From assembly GCF_001730285.1 (NCBI RefSeq), contig NZ_MIJZ01000001.1:1054001-1118000 (forward strand): a stretch of DNA of 64,000 bases, written 5' to 3'. The notes beneath the pieces are model-generated. The model saw nothing but the letters and a program-made list of their open reading frames with translations. It was not told the DNA's origin and made no database searches. Below are positions 29,194 to 37,963 of this stretch, piece after piece. The translations under genes and the position numbers were made by a program. The first letter of the stretch is position 1; each line of letters begins with the position of its first letter. This DNA is from Enterococcus ureasiticus. GTDB taxonomy: Bacteria > Bacillota > Bacilli > Lactobacillales > Enterococcaceae.

Positions 29194-29616
29194 TTATCCT
29201 ACAGTGATTCCCATGCTTCTTGCAGTTCCTTCAACCATGCGCATAGCCGCTTCAACGTCTGCTGCGTTTAGGTCTGCCATTTTAAGTTCAGCGATTTCTT
29301 TCACTTGATCTTTAGAAACATTCGCTACTTTATTTTTGTTTGGCTCACCAGAACCTTTTTCGATTTTTGCAGCTTTTTTAAGTAATACTGCAGCTGGTGG
29401 TGTTTTAGTAATAAATGTAAATGAACGGTCTTCATATACAGAGATTACTACTGGAATAATCAAACCAGCTTGATCAGCTGTACGAGCGTTGAATTCTTTA
29501 GTGAATCCCATAATGTTGATACCCGCTTGACCTAGTGCTGGACCTACTGGCGGAGCTGGTGTTGCTTTACCTGCAGGAATTTGCAATTTAACTAATTTTT
29601 CTACTTTTTTTGCCAC
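29194..29616 (-). CDS. rplK: 50S ribosomal protein L11
   Basis: 140 aa. Part of the GTPase-associated centre. The conserved [22 protein letters not shown] and [14 protein letters not shown] are present, as is the C-terminal [10 protein letters not shown]. The start is GTG at 29616 with AAGGAGG 8 nt upstream. First gene of rplKA, under the promoter at 29731-29759. Confidence 0.98.
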   Translation of the reverse strand: MAKKVEKLVKLQIPAGKATPAPPVGPALGQAGINIMGFTKEFNARTADQAGLIIPVVISVYEDRSFTFITKTPPAAVLLKKAAKIEKGSGEPNKNKVANVSKDQVKEIAELKMADLNAADVEAAMRMVEGTARSMGITVG

Positions 29617-29624
29617 GAGACATA

Positions 29625-29680
29625 CCTCCTTGAGTCCGTGATGTGGTTAATTGGAGATGAAGATTTCTCCTCCCACGTCA
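29625..29680 (-). promoter_or_regulatory. L1-binding-like mRNA motif before rplK
   Basis: Minus strand: GACGTGGGAGG, a GGAGA/TCTCC hairpin part, ACCACATCACGGAC, then CAAGGAGG (RBS). It matches the rplK leader pattern of other Firmicutes and the second copy before rplA. Confidence 0.65.
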
Positions 29681-29730
29681 TTCTTTGACGAATCAAAGAA
29701 AACCTGTATGCAAAAAATGCACACTTGACT

Positions 29731-29759
29731 ATTATACTCTCTCTCTAATTAATTTTCAA
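29731..29759 (-). promoter_or_regulatory. rplKA promoter
   Basis: Minus strand: TTGAAA (29754-29759), 17-bp spacer, TATAAT (29731-29736), about 115 nt before rplK. Confidence 0.8.
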
Positions 29760-29800
29760 GTGTTCTATCATGAAATAGTGTTTTTATCTAACTTTCTACA

Positions 29801-29834
29801 AAAAAATCCACAAGAGACTCTCTCCTGTGGATTT
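29801..29834 (-). terminator. Terminator of the small secreted protein gene
   Basis: AAATCCACAAGAGA pairs with TCTCCTGTGGATTT (one mismatch) and is followed on the minus strand by T residues. Confidence 0.85.
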
Positions 29835-29850
29835 CTTGTTTCAAATGCTC

Positions 29851-30159
29851 TTATTGAATGTGACCGCTATATTTTGCATACCATTCAATAGAGTTGGGTA
29901 ATTTATAATATTCTTTCCTAGTTAAAAAACCAGTTTTGTTTCCCTTCGTATGGCGTATGATAAGCGGTGGAACTCCAGCAGTATTGGTTTCATGAATTAC
30001 AAATTCAGGTGTCTTATTGCCACTTGCCCAACTTGGAATTTCAATTGACTCTTCTATATCAATAATATTCCATTTGTTCGCTGCTTGTGTTGTTTCAGGC
30101 ATAGCAAACAAACTCACTAATGTGGCACCTACAAATATAGTTCCAATTATTTTATCCAT
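29851..30159 (-). CDS. Small secreted hypothetical protein
   Basis: 102 aa. Signal peptide: MDKIIGTIFVGATLVSLFAM, then TTQAANKW with a likely cleavage after QA (about residue 26), leaving a mature protein of about 76 aa that is basic toward the C-terminus (IIRHTKGNKTGFLTRKEYYK). No cysteines, no anchor. I do not recognise a domain. AGGAGG stands about 6 nt before the ATG, and a good terminator follows, so it is a single-gene unit. It could be a secreted peptide or a small cell-surface factor. Confidence 0.75.
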   Translation of the reverse strand: MDKIIGTIFVGATLVSLFAMPETTQAANKWNIIDIEESIEIPSWASGNKTPEFVIHETNTAGVPPLIIRHTKGNKTGFLTRKEYYKLPNSIEWYAKYSGHIQ

Positions 30160-30380
30160 TTAAAATCCTCCTTATTTCTAATCCGTAATTTTATTGTAAC
30201 ATATTGTAAAATAAAATCCAATTAAAATTATTATTTTCCTATCCCAATATTCAAATTAGGATTACTAAATAAAATAGATATTCTAAAATATAAATAACTA
30301 TCAACGTTTCTGTAGTTTCTTGTATTTAGTTGTGATAGACTCTTGTTAGTTTTAAATTAAGAAGATAGGTGAAATAAACA

Positions 30381-31049
30381 ATGGAGAATTTACGTTATAA
30401 AAGTGTTTTTGATATCATTGGTCCAGTTATGATCGGTCCAAGTAGCTCTCATACAGCTGGTGCTGCCCGAATTGGAAAAATCGTTCGAAGTATTTTTGGT
30501 GAACAGCCTGATACTGTTGATATTTATTTATATGAATCTTTCGCAAAAACATATCGTGGTCATGGAACAGATATTGCCTTAGTAGGTGGTTTATTGGATA
30601 TGGAGCCTGATGACGAGCGTCTTGCTGATTCTTTAAAGATCGCTCATGAACAAGACATGGAAGTTTTATTCGTTCCATTAAAAGAAAAAGCTGAGCATCC
30701 GAATTCAGTTAAATTACTTGTCTCTAAAGGCTATCGAAAACTTTCTGTCACAGGGATATCGATTGGTGGCGGTAATATTCAAATCTCTGAGTTAAACGGT
30801 TTTAAAATTTCTTTGACGATGGGGACCCCTACCTTTATTATCGTTCATCAAGATGTACCGGGAATGATAGCTAAGGTCACCAATCTATTGTCTGATACAA
30901 ATATAAATATCGGAACAATGACAGTGACACGGGAATCCAAAGGTGAAAAAGCAATTATGATCATTGAAATCGACCACGCTGATATTGGTGATGTTACAAT
31001 GAAGCTGGTACAAATCCCTCACATTTATAGTGTAAATTATTTTGATTAA
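30381..31049 (+). CDS. sdaAB: L-serine dehydratase, beta subunit
   Basis: 222 aa. With the alpha subunit it converts L-serine to pyruvate and ammonia. The conserved FDIIGPVMIGPSSSHTAGAARIG is present at the N-terminus and an ACT domain (TPTFIIVHQDVPGMIAKVTNLLSD) at the C-terminus. AGGTGA lies about 8 nt upstream. The alpha gene follows after 25 nt; both share one terminator. Confidence 0.96.
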   Translation: MENLRYKSVFDIIGPVMIGPSSSHTAGAARIGKIVRSIFGEQPDTVDIYLYESFAKTYRGHGTDIALVGGLLDMEPDDERLADSLKIAHEQDMEVLFVPLKEKAEHPNSVKLLVSKGYRKLSVTGISIGGGNIQISELNGFKISLTMGTPTFIIVHQDVPGMIAKVTNLLSDTNINIGTMTVTRESKGEKAIMIIEIDHADIGDVTMKLVQIPHIYSVNYFD

Positions 31050-31074
31050 TCTAAATTAAAGGAGCAAACTATTT

Positions 31075-31962
31075 ATGTTTCTATCTATAGAAGAATTAGT
31101 GAAACAAGCCGCAGAATTTCCATCGGTTGCCGAATTGATGATCGCAACTGAGATAGAAAATCACGGTCATAGCCGCGAACGAATCATCGAAACAATGGAA
31201 CGTAATCTTACTGTTATGAAGCAATCAATTGAAGAAGGAGTCGATGGTGTGACCTCTGTAACAGGAATTACTGGCGGTGATGCCACTCGGCTTAATGAAT
31301 ATATCCAAAATGGAAACTTTTTAAGCGGAGAAACGATTTTAACGGCTGTTAGAAATGCTGTTGCTGTAAATGAAGTCAATGCCAATATGGGCTTGATTTG
31401 TGCAACACCGACCGCTGGAAGTGCCGGTGTAGTACCAGGTGTTTTGATGGCGGCGATTGAAAAATTACAGCTCACACATGAACAGCAATTAGATTTTCTA
31501 TTTACTGCCGGCGCTTTTGGTCTGGTGATTGCCAATAATTCATCAATCAGTGGTGCTGAAGGCGGTTGCCAGGCAGAAATTGGATCTGCTAGTGCGATGG
31601 CCAGTGCCGCTTTAGTATGTGCTGCGGGCGGCTCAGCTGATCAAGCTGCACAAGCTATTGCAATTACTTTAAAAAACATGATGGGATTAATTTGTGATCC
31701 TGTAGCTGGCCTAGTGGAGGTTCCTTGTGTAAAGCGTAATGCCTTAGGCTCTTCACAAGCTTTTATTTCAGCTGACATGGCCTTAGCCGGTATTCGTAGT
31801 GTAATTCCACCAGATGAAGTCGTGGCTGCGATGTATCAAGTTGGCCGTCAAATGCCTCAAATTTTTAAAGAAACCGCTGAAGGTGGTTTGGCCGTTACAC
31901 CGACTGCAAAACGATTAGCAAAGGAAATTTTAGATAATCAAACAGAGAAATCAAATAAATAA
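31075..31962 (+). CDS. sdaAA: L-serine dehydratase, iron-sulfur alpha subunit
   Basis: 295 aa. Carries the oxygen-sensitive [4Fe-4S] cluster that activates serine. Visible marks: TPTAGSAGVVPGVL, SGAEGGCQAEIGSASAMASA and MGLICDPVAGLVEVPCVKRN, which hold the cluster cysteines. AAAGGAG before the ATG. Two-gene operon with sdaAB. Standard length. Confidence 0.96.
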   Translation: MFLSIEELVKQAAEFPSVAELMIATEIENHGHSRERIIETMERNLTVMKQSIEEGVDGVTSVTGITGGDATRLNEYIQNGNFLSGETILTAVRNAVAVNEVNANMGLICATPTAGSAGVVPGVLMAAIEKLQLTHEQQLDFLFTAGAFGLVIANNSSISGAEGGCQAEIGSASAMASAALVCAAGGSADQAAQAIAITLKNMMGLICDPVAGLVEVPCVKRNALGSSQAFISADMALAGIRSVIPPDEVVAAMYQVGRQMPQIFKETAEGGLAVTPTAKRLAKEILDNQTEKSNK

Positions 31963-31967
31963 TACAT

Positions 31968-32026
31968 AAAGGCAGCATTCAAAATAAGGTGATTTTTAAA
32001 GCTCACTTCATTTGAATGCTGCTTTT
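31968..32026 (+). terminator. sdaAB-sdaAA terminator
   Basis: Long stem AAAGGCAGCATTCAAA/TTTGAATGCTGCTTTT with an inner AAGGTGA/TCACTT hairpin, ending in TTTT. Confidence 0.85.
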
Positions 32027-32082
32027 ATACTAAGCTATTTTTGTTGTATTAAATGAAAAAAACTGCTTTTGACATTATATAA

Positions 32083-32982
32083 TTAAAATGCTTCAACTTC
32101 AGTTAACGTTGGCATTCCCGTTTGGGCGCCTAGTTTAGTAACAGAAAGGGATGCTCCTTTTCCTGAAATCTTAACTGACTCTGAAATAGGCATACCTTTT
32201 GCTAAACACGCTGCTAAAATCCCATTAAATGTGTCTCCCGCACCTGTCGTATCAACAACGGTTACTTTTTCGGCTGGAATCGTGATCACGTCATTCTCCA
32301 TTGTATAAGAAATTCCATCCCCGCCACGAGTTACAATCAGCTGTGTTTTATTTGCTTTTGACCATTTCAGCATTTCTTTTTCAAACTGCTCACCATCAGT
32401 GATCGAGTGGCCTAATAAACCTTCAAATTCTGTTTCATTCGGTGTGATGATATCTACGAATGGCAGCATATCAATCACTTTTTCGTTATACGGCGCTGGA
32501 TTTAAAATTGTTATTGCGCCTTTATCTTTTGCTAATGCCAAGCCTTTTTTTACTGTTTCGGTTGGAATCTCGAGTTGAGTCAATAGTACATCCTCAGCCT
32601 TGATTTTTTCGTTTAAAGCATCTTCGATGGCACTCAACAACATATTTGCTCCCGGTAAAACAACAATCGCATTGTCTTCTTTTAATTTAAAGATAGAGGC
32701 AACACCTGTAAAAATATTTTTTTCAGATGTGACTGCACTAACATCAACTTTTTCATTTTCCAGGTGCTTATAGACTTTTGAACCAAATGTATCATCACCG
32801 ATTTTCCCAATCAAAGACACATCCGCTCCGATACGAGCAGCGGCAACAGCTTGATTGGCTCCTTTCCCGCCAACATAATAGTCGATGCTTTCCCCCAAAA
32901 GGGTTTCTCCTACTTTGGGCAGTCGGTCTGTTTCCATAACCATATCCATATTGATACTTCCTAAAACAATTACTTTGTTCAT
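32083..32982 (-). CDS. rbsK: Ribokinase
   Basis: 299 aa. Phosphorylates ribose at O5 with ATP. PfkB-family marks: GSINMDMVMETDRLPKVGET, YYVGGKGANQAVAAARIG, and DTTGAGDTFNGILA with the catalytic Asp. It is the last gene of a nucleoside operon (hydrolase, transporter, GNAT, rbsK), so it probably phosphorylates ribose released by the hydrolase. Gap to the GNAT gene is 16 nt. Confidence 0.95.
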   Translation of the reverse strand: MNKVIVLGSINMDMVMETDRLPKVGETLLGESIDYYVGGKGANQAVAAARIGADVSLIGKIGDDTFGSKVYKHLENEKVDVSAVTSEKNIFTGVASIFKLKEDNAIVVLPGANMLLSAIEDALNEKIKAEDVLLTQLEIPTETVKKGLALAKDKGAITILNPAPYNEKVIDMLPFVDIITPNETEFEGLLGHSITDGEQFEKEMLKWSKANKTQLIVTRGGDGISYTMENDVITIPAEKVTVVDTTGAGDTFNGILAACLAKGMPISESVKISGKGASLSVTKLGAQTGMPTLTEVEAF

Positions 32983-32998
32983 CGCGGACTCTCCTTAC

Positions 32999-33466
32999 TT
33001 ATATTTTCTTCAAATACTTATAGAAAGAACCCAGATGCTCTCTTTCAATTTCAGTATACTCTGAAATCTTTTCAAAACCGTGCTTTTTAAAAAAATGCTG
33101 CATTTTGAGATTGGAGTGATTTGTACTTGAATAAATATGTTTTCCATTTTTTTCTTTTGCTCTATTTATTATATCATTCAGTAAAATAGAAGCATAACCA
33201 TTTGACAGATAATTTGGATCTGTTGCAATCCGTCTTACTATATATTCCTTTTCCCGTGTAATATTCAAGGTTGCAACTGCAACTATTTTATCATTATCCA
33301 CTAATTTAACTAACAAATGATCTCTAATATCATTTTGAACGATTTGTTCATTTGGATAGGCCTTTGTCCATTGGTGTATATTATCTTGAATCATTTGTCT
33401 TTTTGCTGCTTCAAACAACTGATTGATTACGTTGAAATCTTTTGGCTCAGCCAAGGTTATTTCCAT
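32999..33466 (-). CDS. GNAT family N-acetyltransferase in the nucleoside operon
   Basis: 155 aa. The GNAT fold is seen in EITLAEPKDFNVINQLFEAA, the acetyl-CoA motif IVRRIATDPNYLSNGYASIL, and the C-terminal MQHFFKKHGFEKISEY. Substrate unknown. It lies between the transporter gene (42-nt gap) and rbsK, so it is cotranscribed, although no role in nucleoside use is known for it. Confidence 0.85.
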   Translation of the reverse strand: MEITLAEPKDFNVINQLFEAAKRQMIQDNIHQWTKAYPNEQIVQNDIRDHLLVKLVDNDKIVAVATLNITREKEYIVRRIATDPNYLSNGYASILLNDIINRAKEKNGKHIYSSTNHSNLKMQHFFKKHGFEKISEYTEIEREHLGSFYKYLKKI

Positions 33467-33508
33467 TTATAGTCATCTCCGAAAAATACTGATTATATCC
33501 TTCATTCA

Positions 33509-34882
33509 TTAATACGGTAACAGGAGAATAGATAATACGACCACACAAATAATCCCTATGATTGTTGGGACACTTGTCCGTTTCAAAACTCGAACTGGAC
33601 TCACACCAACTGTTGACGCTACGATCATCACAACAGCTGCAACTGGTGAAATCGTTCTTGCTAAGTTTGCGATCATTTGCATAGGTAAGGCAATCAGAAT
33701 ACCATCGATACCAGCTTTTGTTGCAATATCAGGAATCAATTCAATCACCGCATAAAACATTGCTAGACCGCCGCCACTTAATATTCCGAAAAGTGTAGTT
33801 GCACCACTGAAAATCAGCGTTGTCACAAGGCCAGCAGAAGCTGAAGTTTCTATAGAAGACATCATGTTATCTATGATTCCTAAGGATTGGATAGCAGTTG
33901 TGAATAATGAACCACCGACAACCAACATAACGACTTGACTAAAACCTTGACCCATACCTTTAAACATTTCTGCTGCTGAGTCTTGAATTTTTTTATATGA
34001 TTTATGTCGAATCGTTTCAAATGCTACCGCCACAAAAAATGAAATAAAGGTTAAGACGAAAATATCCATTTGAATTCCCTTAACGAACATTCCTGTAATC
34101 CCAACAATCAAAATCAAAATTAATGGTAACAACGGTAACAATGCATATATTTTTGGTGTATTTGATTCTTCTTGTTTCGTTAAACCTGCATCGTCAATCG
34201 CGACAAATGCAGAATCGCCTTCTTTTTTATCACAATATTTTTGCCAGAAATAGTGTGCCACTGCCATAATCAATAATGTCGGAATTGAAATTTTAGCATG
34301 CCAAGCAACATACGTTAAAAGATCATACCCTAATGTTTGAGCGGCGATCACATTATCTGCCCCAAGTGGAGATGGCATGATCGTTGCAGTCATTGCGATT
34401 ACCCCAGCAGCCGTTAGCGAAGAAATTCCCATACTAGATAACATTGGATACAAGATCGCCATCAAAATAATTGCTAAACTAGAAGCACTTGGGACTACCA
34501 AAGACATTAGATTTCCTACTAAGAAAACAAGAGGTACAAACAAGGCTTTTGATTTAATTTTTTGCAACGGTTTTACTAGAATGTTCACAGCCACCTGATT
34601 GGCACCGATTACATTCATATACCCAGAGTAACCAAATAAAATCATGATCACGATCCCTGCTGAACTGACTTGAGCGATGATTGTATCTTTAAATTTCAAA
34701 AAGATATCGAAAAAGGCTAAACCTGTTCCTTCGCCCGCAGGATAAAGAGGATGGCCTAACAAGACCGCAAACAGTAACAAAATCAATGCTCCACTAATCA
34801 AACTTAGAGCGGGATGATAATTTTTAATAATCAAATAAGCAACCAGAGCTAAGACAACTAATACTAACAATGACTCAATCAT
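33509..34882 (-). CDS. DcuC-family transporter, probably a nucleoside importer
   Basis: 457 aa, about 12 membrane segments. The sequence resembles the C4-dicarboxylate anaerobic carrier (DcuC) family: FKDTIIAQVSSAGIVIMILFGYSGYM, VPSASSLAIILMAILYPML, and GGGLAMFYAVIELIP. DcuC proteins usually carry fumarate or succinate, but this gene stands between a nucleoside hydrolase and ribokinase under a LacI regulator with twin operators. Function by context: uptake of nucleosides or ribose; that is inference. Confidence 0.8.
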   Translation of the reverse strand: MIESLLVLVVLALVAYLIIKNYHPALSLISGALILLLFAVLLGHPLYPAGEGTGLAFFDIFLKFKDTIIAQVSSAGIVIMILFGYSGYMNVIGANQVAVNILVKPLQKIKSKALFVPLVFLVGNLMSLVVPSASSLAIILMAILYPMLSSMGISSLTAAGVIAMTATIMPSPLGADNVIAAQTLGYDLLTYVAWHAKISIPTLLIMAVAHYFWQKYCDKKEGDSAFVAIDDAGLTKQEESNTPKIYALLPLLPLILILIVGITGMFVKGIQMDIFVLTFISFFVAVAFETIRHKSYKKIQDSAAEMFKGMGQGFSQVVMLVVGGSLFTTAIQSLGIIDNMMSSIETSASAGLVTTLIFSGATTLFGILSGGGLAMFYAVIELIPDIATKAGIDGILIALPMQMIANLARTISPVAAVVMIVASTVGVSPVRVLKRTSVPTIIGIICVVVLSILLLPY

Positions 34883-34897
34883 AATATGACTCCTTCT

Positions 34898-35818
34898 TTA
34901 ATTTATTTTTTCTAAATTTAAAACAACCCATTGTTGAAACGCTGGTATATCAATATCTAAACAAACAACTGCATTCGTCGTATCATGATATTTCATTTTT
35001 AAATCAGCAACTGTAGCACCTGCTGCTGGTCCATCTAAAGCAATTTCAATAAACGTTTCTTGAACTGTGAATAATTCTGGGTCAGTTAAGTAGGCAATGG
35101 CACACACATCATGCATTTTTAACCCAGTCTGTAAACTACCGCCACGATAATGTTGGAATAAGGAGTAAAACATATTACCGACTTCACCGAATTCTTTGAT
35201 TTTTTCTATTTCATTTTTAGTTAATACTGCTGTACTGGTCACATCCAAGCCAACCATCACAATTGGAACGCCTGATTGGAAAACGATTTGTGCTGCATGT
35301 GGATCGACATATGTGTTGAATTCTGCACTAGTATTCGTGTTTCCTCTCGCTAACGAACCGCCCATCATGACGATTTCTTTAATGTTTTGCTTTGTTTCTG
35401 GATACATACTGAAAAGTAATGCGATGTTTGTTAATGCTGCTATTGGAACTAAGGTGATCGGCTCTGTACTTTTAAGGATACAGTCTTTCATTGCTTCAAC
35501 AGCGTGAACATCGAGCGCTTTTGCAATAGCTTCTGGAAAATCGTAGCCGTCCATCCCACTTTCACCATGAATGTCTGCCGAATCTTCAAGCTGAATCAAT
35601 AAAGGTTTGTCGCAACCTTTAGCAACAGGTACTTGTTTATCAAAAAATGACACTAGTTTCAATGTATTCTCGGTTGTTTTGTGTGCGTTTACATTTCCTG
35701 CAACAGTTGTTAATAACTTAACGTCTAATTTTGGATGGTTAAGGGCGATTGATAAAGCTACTGCGTCGTCAATTCCTGGGTCTGTGTCGATGATGATCGG
35801 TCTTTTTTCTTTTAGCAT
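34898..35818 (-). CDS. Nucleoside hydrolase (IunH/Rih family)
   Basis: 306 aa. Cleaves ribonucleosides to base and ribose. The calcium-binding DTDPGIDDAVALSIAL motif at the N-terminus and the C-terminal HDVCAIAYLTDPELF are intact. The preference among purine and pyrimidine nucleosides cannot be read. First gene of the operon after the twin operators; AAGGAGGAAGG RBS. Confidence 0.95.
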   Translation of the reverse strand: MLKEKRPIIIDTDPGIDDAVALSIALNHPKLDVKLLTTVAGNVNAHKTTENTLKLVSFFDKQVPVAKGCDKPLLIQLEDSADIHGESGMDGYDFPEAIAKALDVHAVEAMKDCILKSTEPITLVPIAALTNIALLFSMYPETKQNIKEIVMMGGSLARGNTNTSAEFNTYVDPHAAQIVFQSGVPIVMVGLDVTSTAVLTKNEIEKIKEFGEVGNMFYSLFQHYRGGSLQTGLKMHDVCAIAYLTDPELFTVQETFIEIALDGPAAGATVADLKMKYHDTTNAVVCLDIDIPAFQQWVVLNLEKIN

Positions 35819-35836
35819 AAATCCTTCCTCCTTCTT

Positions 35837-35854
35837 AGGTTAAGCGCATTACCT
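35837..35854 (-). promoter_or_regulatory. LacI-type operator 1
   Basis: AGGTTAAGCGCATTACCT is a quasi-palindrome with a CG-containing centre, 19 bp before the nucleoside hydrolase ATG. It shares AGGTTAAGCG with operator 2 (read on the other strand). Confidence 0.65.
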
Positions 35855-35865
35855 AAATGGTATAA

Positions 35866-35900
35866 AAAAATACTTTTTCAATGATTAAAAAAGTATTTTT
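35866..35900 (-). terminator. AT-only hairpin between the twin operators
   Basis: Perfect 13-bp stem AAAAATACTTTTT/AAAAAGTATTTTT (35866-35878, 35888-35900) with a 9-nt loop, followed by Ts on the minus strand. It could terminate the regulator transcript before the operon. Confidence 0.6.
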
Positions 35901-35918
35901 AGATTAACCGCTTAACCT
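35901..35918 (-). promoter_or_regulatory. LacI-type operator 2
   Basis: AGATTAACCGCTTAACCT; its reverse complement AGGTTAAGCGGTTAATCT aligns with operator 1. Centres are 64 bp apart, a spacing compatible with looping or with control of two start points. Confidence 0.65.
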
Positions 35919-35961
35919 ATCTGTTTATTATGATAGCGTTTTATTTCCGCTTAGTCAATCA

Positions 35962-36978
35962 CTATTTTAATTTTTTGACACTTTCACCTTTAAATAGCTT
36001 GGGTTTCAAAATAATCGACTCTGTTTTTTGTTTCTTCTTGGTAAGAATATTCTTCAATAACACAACAGCTTGCTCTGTTAAAGCCGAACTATTTTGCTCT
36101 ACTGTGGCTAATGAAATCCCTAGAATATCCGCCATCTCTAAACGGTCATACCCAATAATCGATAGATCTTCTGGAATCGACTTTCCACTACTCAATGCTT
36201 GTTTTAATACACCAAAAGCAACCATATCATTGGATGTGAGCACAGCTGTGGCCGCTGGAAGCGCAAAAAGTTCCTTTGCTTTTTCCATACCGTCATTAAA
36301 ACGATAGCCGGTTTCAATGATGTAGTCTTCTCTTACTTTTACACCATAACTTTCTAATGCTTGTTTATACCCGTTGATACGATCGAGTGTACTTGGAACT
36401 TTAAAATCCCCTGTCATAAAGGCAATATTTTGATGCCCATTTTCCAAAAGATATTCTGTAGAAATTTTGCCACCAGCTTGGCTATCAAAATAGACTTGAT
36501 TAACTCCAGTAAATGAAACCTGCCTATCAACTAAAACGAAGGGAGCATCGATCTCTTTCAAGAAACGTTCTTGCTCTTCTTTGAAGGAAAAAGACTCATT
36601 CGATAACGCAATGATCAGCCCATCAACACCACGATTCAACAACATTTGAATCAGATTTTTTTCTACAGTAAAATCGTCATTGGAATTAACAATAATCGTT
36701 AAATAGCCCAATGCTCTAAATTGTTCTTCTAATTGTTTGCAAAGCTTTGAAAAAAATGGATTTTCAATATCTGGAATAACGACGCCGATGGTTTGAGAAG
36801 CTTTCTTTGCTAGACTTTGAGCGGCAATATTTGGAACATAATTTAATTCTTTTGCGATCGTTTTTATTTCTTGCTTCTTTTTTTCAGAAATTCTTGAAGG
36901 TTTATCATTTAAAACTAAAGAAACTGCAGCTTCAGATACATTGGCCATTTTTGCAATGTCTTTCATTCTGATTTTCAT
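35962..36978 (-). CDS. LacI-family transcriptional regulator (RbsR-like)
   Basis: 338 aa from the ATG at 36978 (AAAGGAGAG about 6 nt upstream), preferred over an ATG six codons earlier. The LacI helix-turn-helix is MKDIAKMANVSEAAVSLVLN, followed by a periplasmic-binding-like effector domain (QTIGVVIPDIENPFFSKLCKQ ... GYDRLEMADILGISLATVEQ). It stands directly upstream of the nucleoside operon, and twin operators lie in between, so it is the likely repressor, with ribose or a nucleoside as inducer. Confidence 0.9.
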   Translation of the reverse strand: MKIRMKDIAKMANVSEAAVSLVLNDKPSRISEKKKQEIKTIAKELNYVPNIAAQSLAKKASQTIGVVIPDIENPFFSKLCKQLEEQFRALGYLTIIVNSNDDFTVEKNLIQMLLNRGVDGLIIALSNESFSFKEEQERFLKEIDAPFVLVDRQVSFTGVNQVYFDSQAGGKISTEYLLENGHQNIAFMTGDFKVPSTLDRINGYKQALESYGVKVREDYIIETGYRFNDGMEKAKELFALPAATAVLTSNDMVAFGVLKQALSSGKSIPEDLSIIGYDRLEMADILGISLATVEQNSSALTEQAVVLLKNILTKKKQKTESIILKPKLFKGESVKKLK

Positions 36979-37014
36979 GGCTCTCTCCTTTATCAATACG
37001 CTTGTTTGAATCGT

Positions 37015-37875
37015 TTATTTCCATAAAAAATCTGCCACAAGTTGATCTACTTCTTTATTTTCGTGTAGCTGACTATGCTGTGCTGATTTTCCATAAAAGA
37101 TTTTTTCTCGTACTTCATTACCGTGTGTTTTAAACAATGAAACAACACTTAGTGCATCGGCAACAGGAACCGCTTCATCACTTAAACTGCCATCCTCTAC
37201 ATCTCCTGCGATGATCAAAACGCTCATGTCTTTAGAAACTTTTTCGATCCCACTAACATAGTCAGCATACCGCTCACTTTGAACCATAGGACCGTTATTG
37301 ATGATGTCATCGATTGTCTCTGCGTTTGATAACTCTACAAAATTATTAAAAGGTGCTGCTATACCAACAAATTTGTTGATTTTTGGAAGGCTTGTGTCAT
37401 CACCATATGTTGTGAGATAACGTAAGGAGCTCGCTCCACCCATTGAATGACCTACTAAATTAACTTGTGTTACACCATAACTATCCTTAATGTAAGTCAA
37501 ACAATTCTTGATCCACTCAGCTTGATTCCATTCATTGTTTTTGTTATCTTCGAAAAGTACTTGGATACTGGGGTTATTTTCTTTACCAGTCAGCTTACCT
37601 TTTGCCTGAACTTCGCCCTCAACACTAACCGTCAAAACTAGCTCTTTTTTAGTAAGATTATTTTTCTCCATCCGTTTGATCATGCGACCAAAAGAATTAT
37701 TGCCACCGCTGTATCCATGTATGAATAGTGTGGGGATCGATGATTTTAAGGTCGTTTCACTAGGCTCTGAATTCTTAGCGGCTTGATGATTTTCGGATGT
37801 TTTTTTACTCGAACAACCAGCAAAAAATAACAGGAGACAGAACGTTGCTAACAAATAACGCTTCTTATTTTTCAT
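37015..37875 (-). CDS. DUF915 alpha/beta-hydrolase lipoprotein
   Basis: 286 aa. Lipoprotein signal LLATFCLLLFFAGCSSKK with lipobox FAGC. Then TLFIHGYSGGNNSFGRMIKRME, an oxyanion-loop region typical of DUF915, and the nucleophile elbow VNLVGHSMGGASS. DUF915 proteins are predicted surface esterases or lipases; the substrate is unknown. A paralog lies at 46828-47673. The start of the regulator gene is 18 to 36 nt downstream, so transcripts may continue into it. Confidence 0.88.
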   Translation of the reverse strand: MKNKKRYLLATFCLLLFFAGCSSKKTSENHQAAKNSEPSETTLKSSIPTLFIHGYSGGNNSFGRMIKRMEKNNLTKKELVLTVSVEGEVQAKGKLTGKENNPSIQVLFEDNKNNEWNQAEWIKNCLTYIKDSYGVTQVNLVGHSMGGASSLRYLTTYGDDTSLPKINKFVGIAAPFNNFVELSNAETIDDIINNGPMVQSERYADYVSGIEKVSKDMSVLIIAGDVEDGSLSDEAVPVADALSVVSLFKTHGNEVREKIFYGKSAQHSQLHENKEVDQLVADFLWK

Positions 37876-37908
37876 ATTACCACCTTTTCACTCATCACTA
37901 TAGTAAGA

Positions 37909-37950
37909 AGAGAGCAGGACAAAACTATGGTTAGTTTTGCTCCACTCTCT
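37909..37950 (-). terminator. nusG terminator (dispersed hairpin family)
   Basis: Stem AGAGAGCAGGACAAAACTA with TTAGTTTTGCTCCACTCTCT, imperfect near the middle, 13 nt past the nusG stop. Same design as hairpins at 10734, 12576 and 46733. Confidence 0.75.
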
Positions 37951-37963
37951 CATCTTCCAACTT

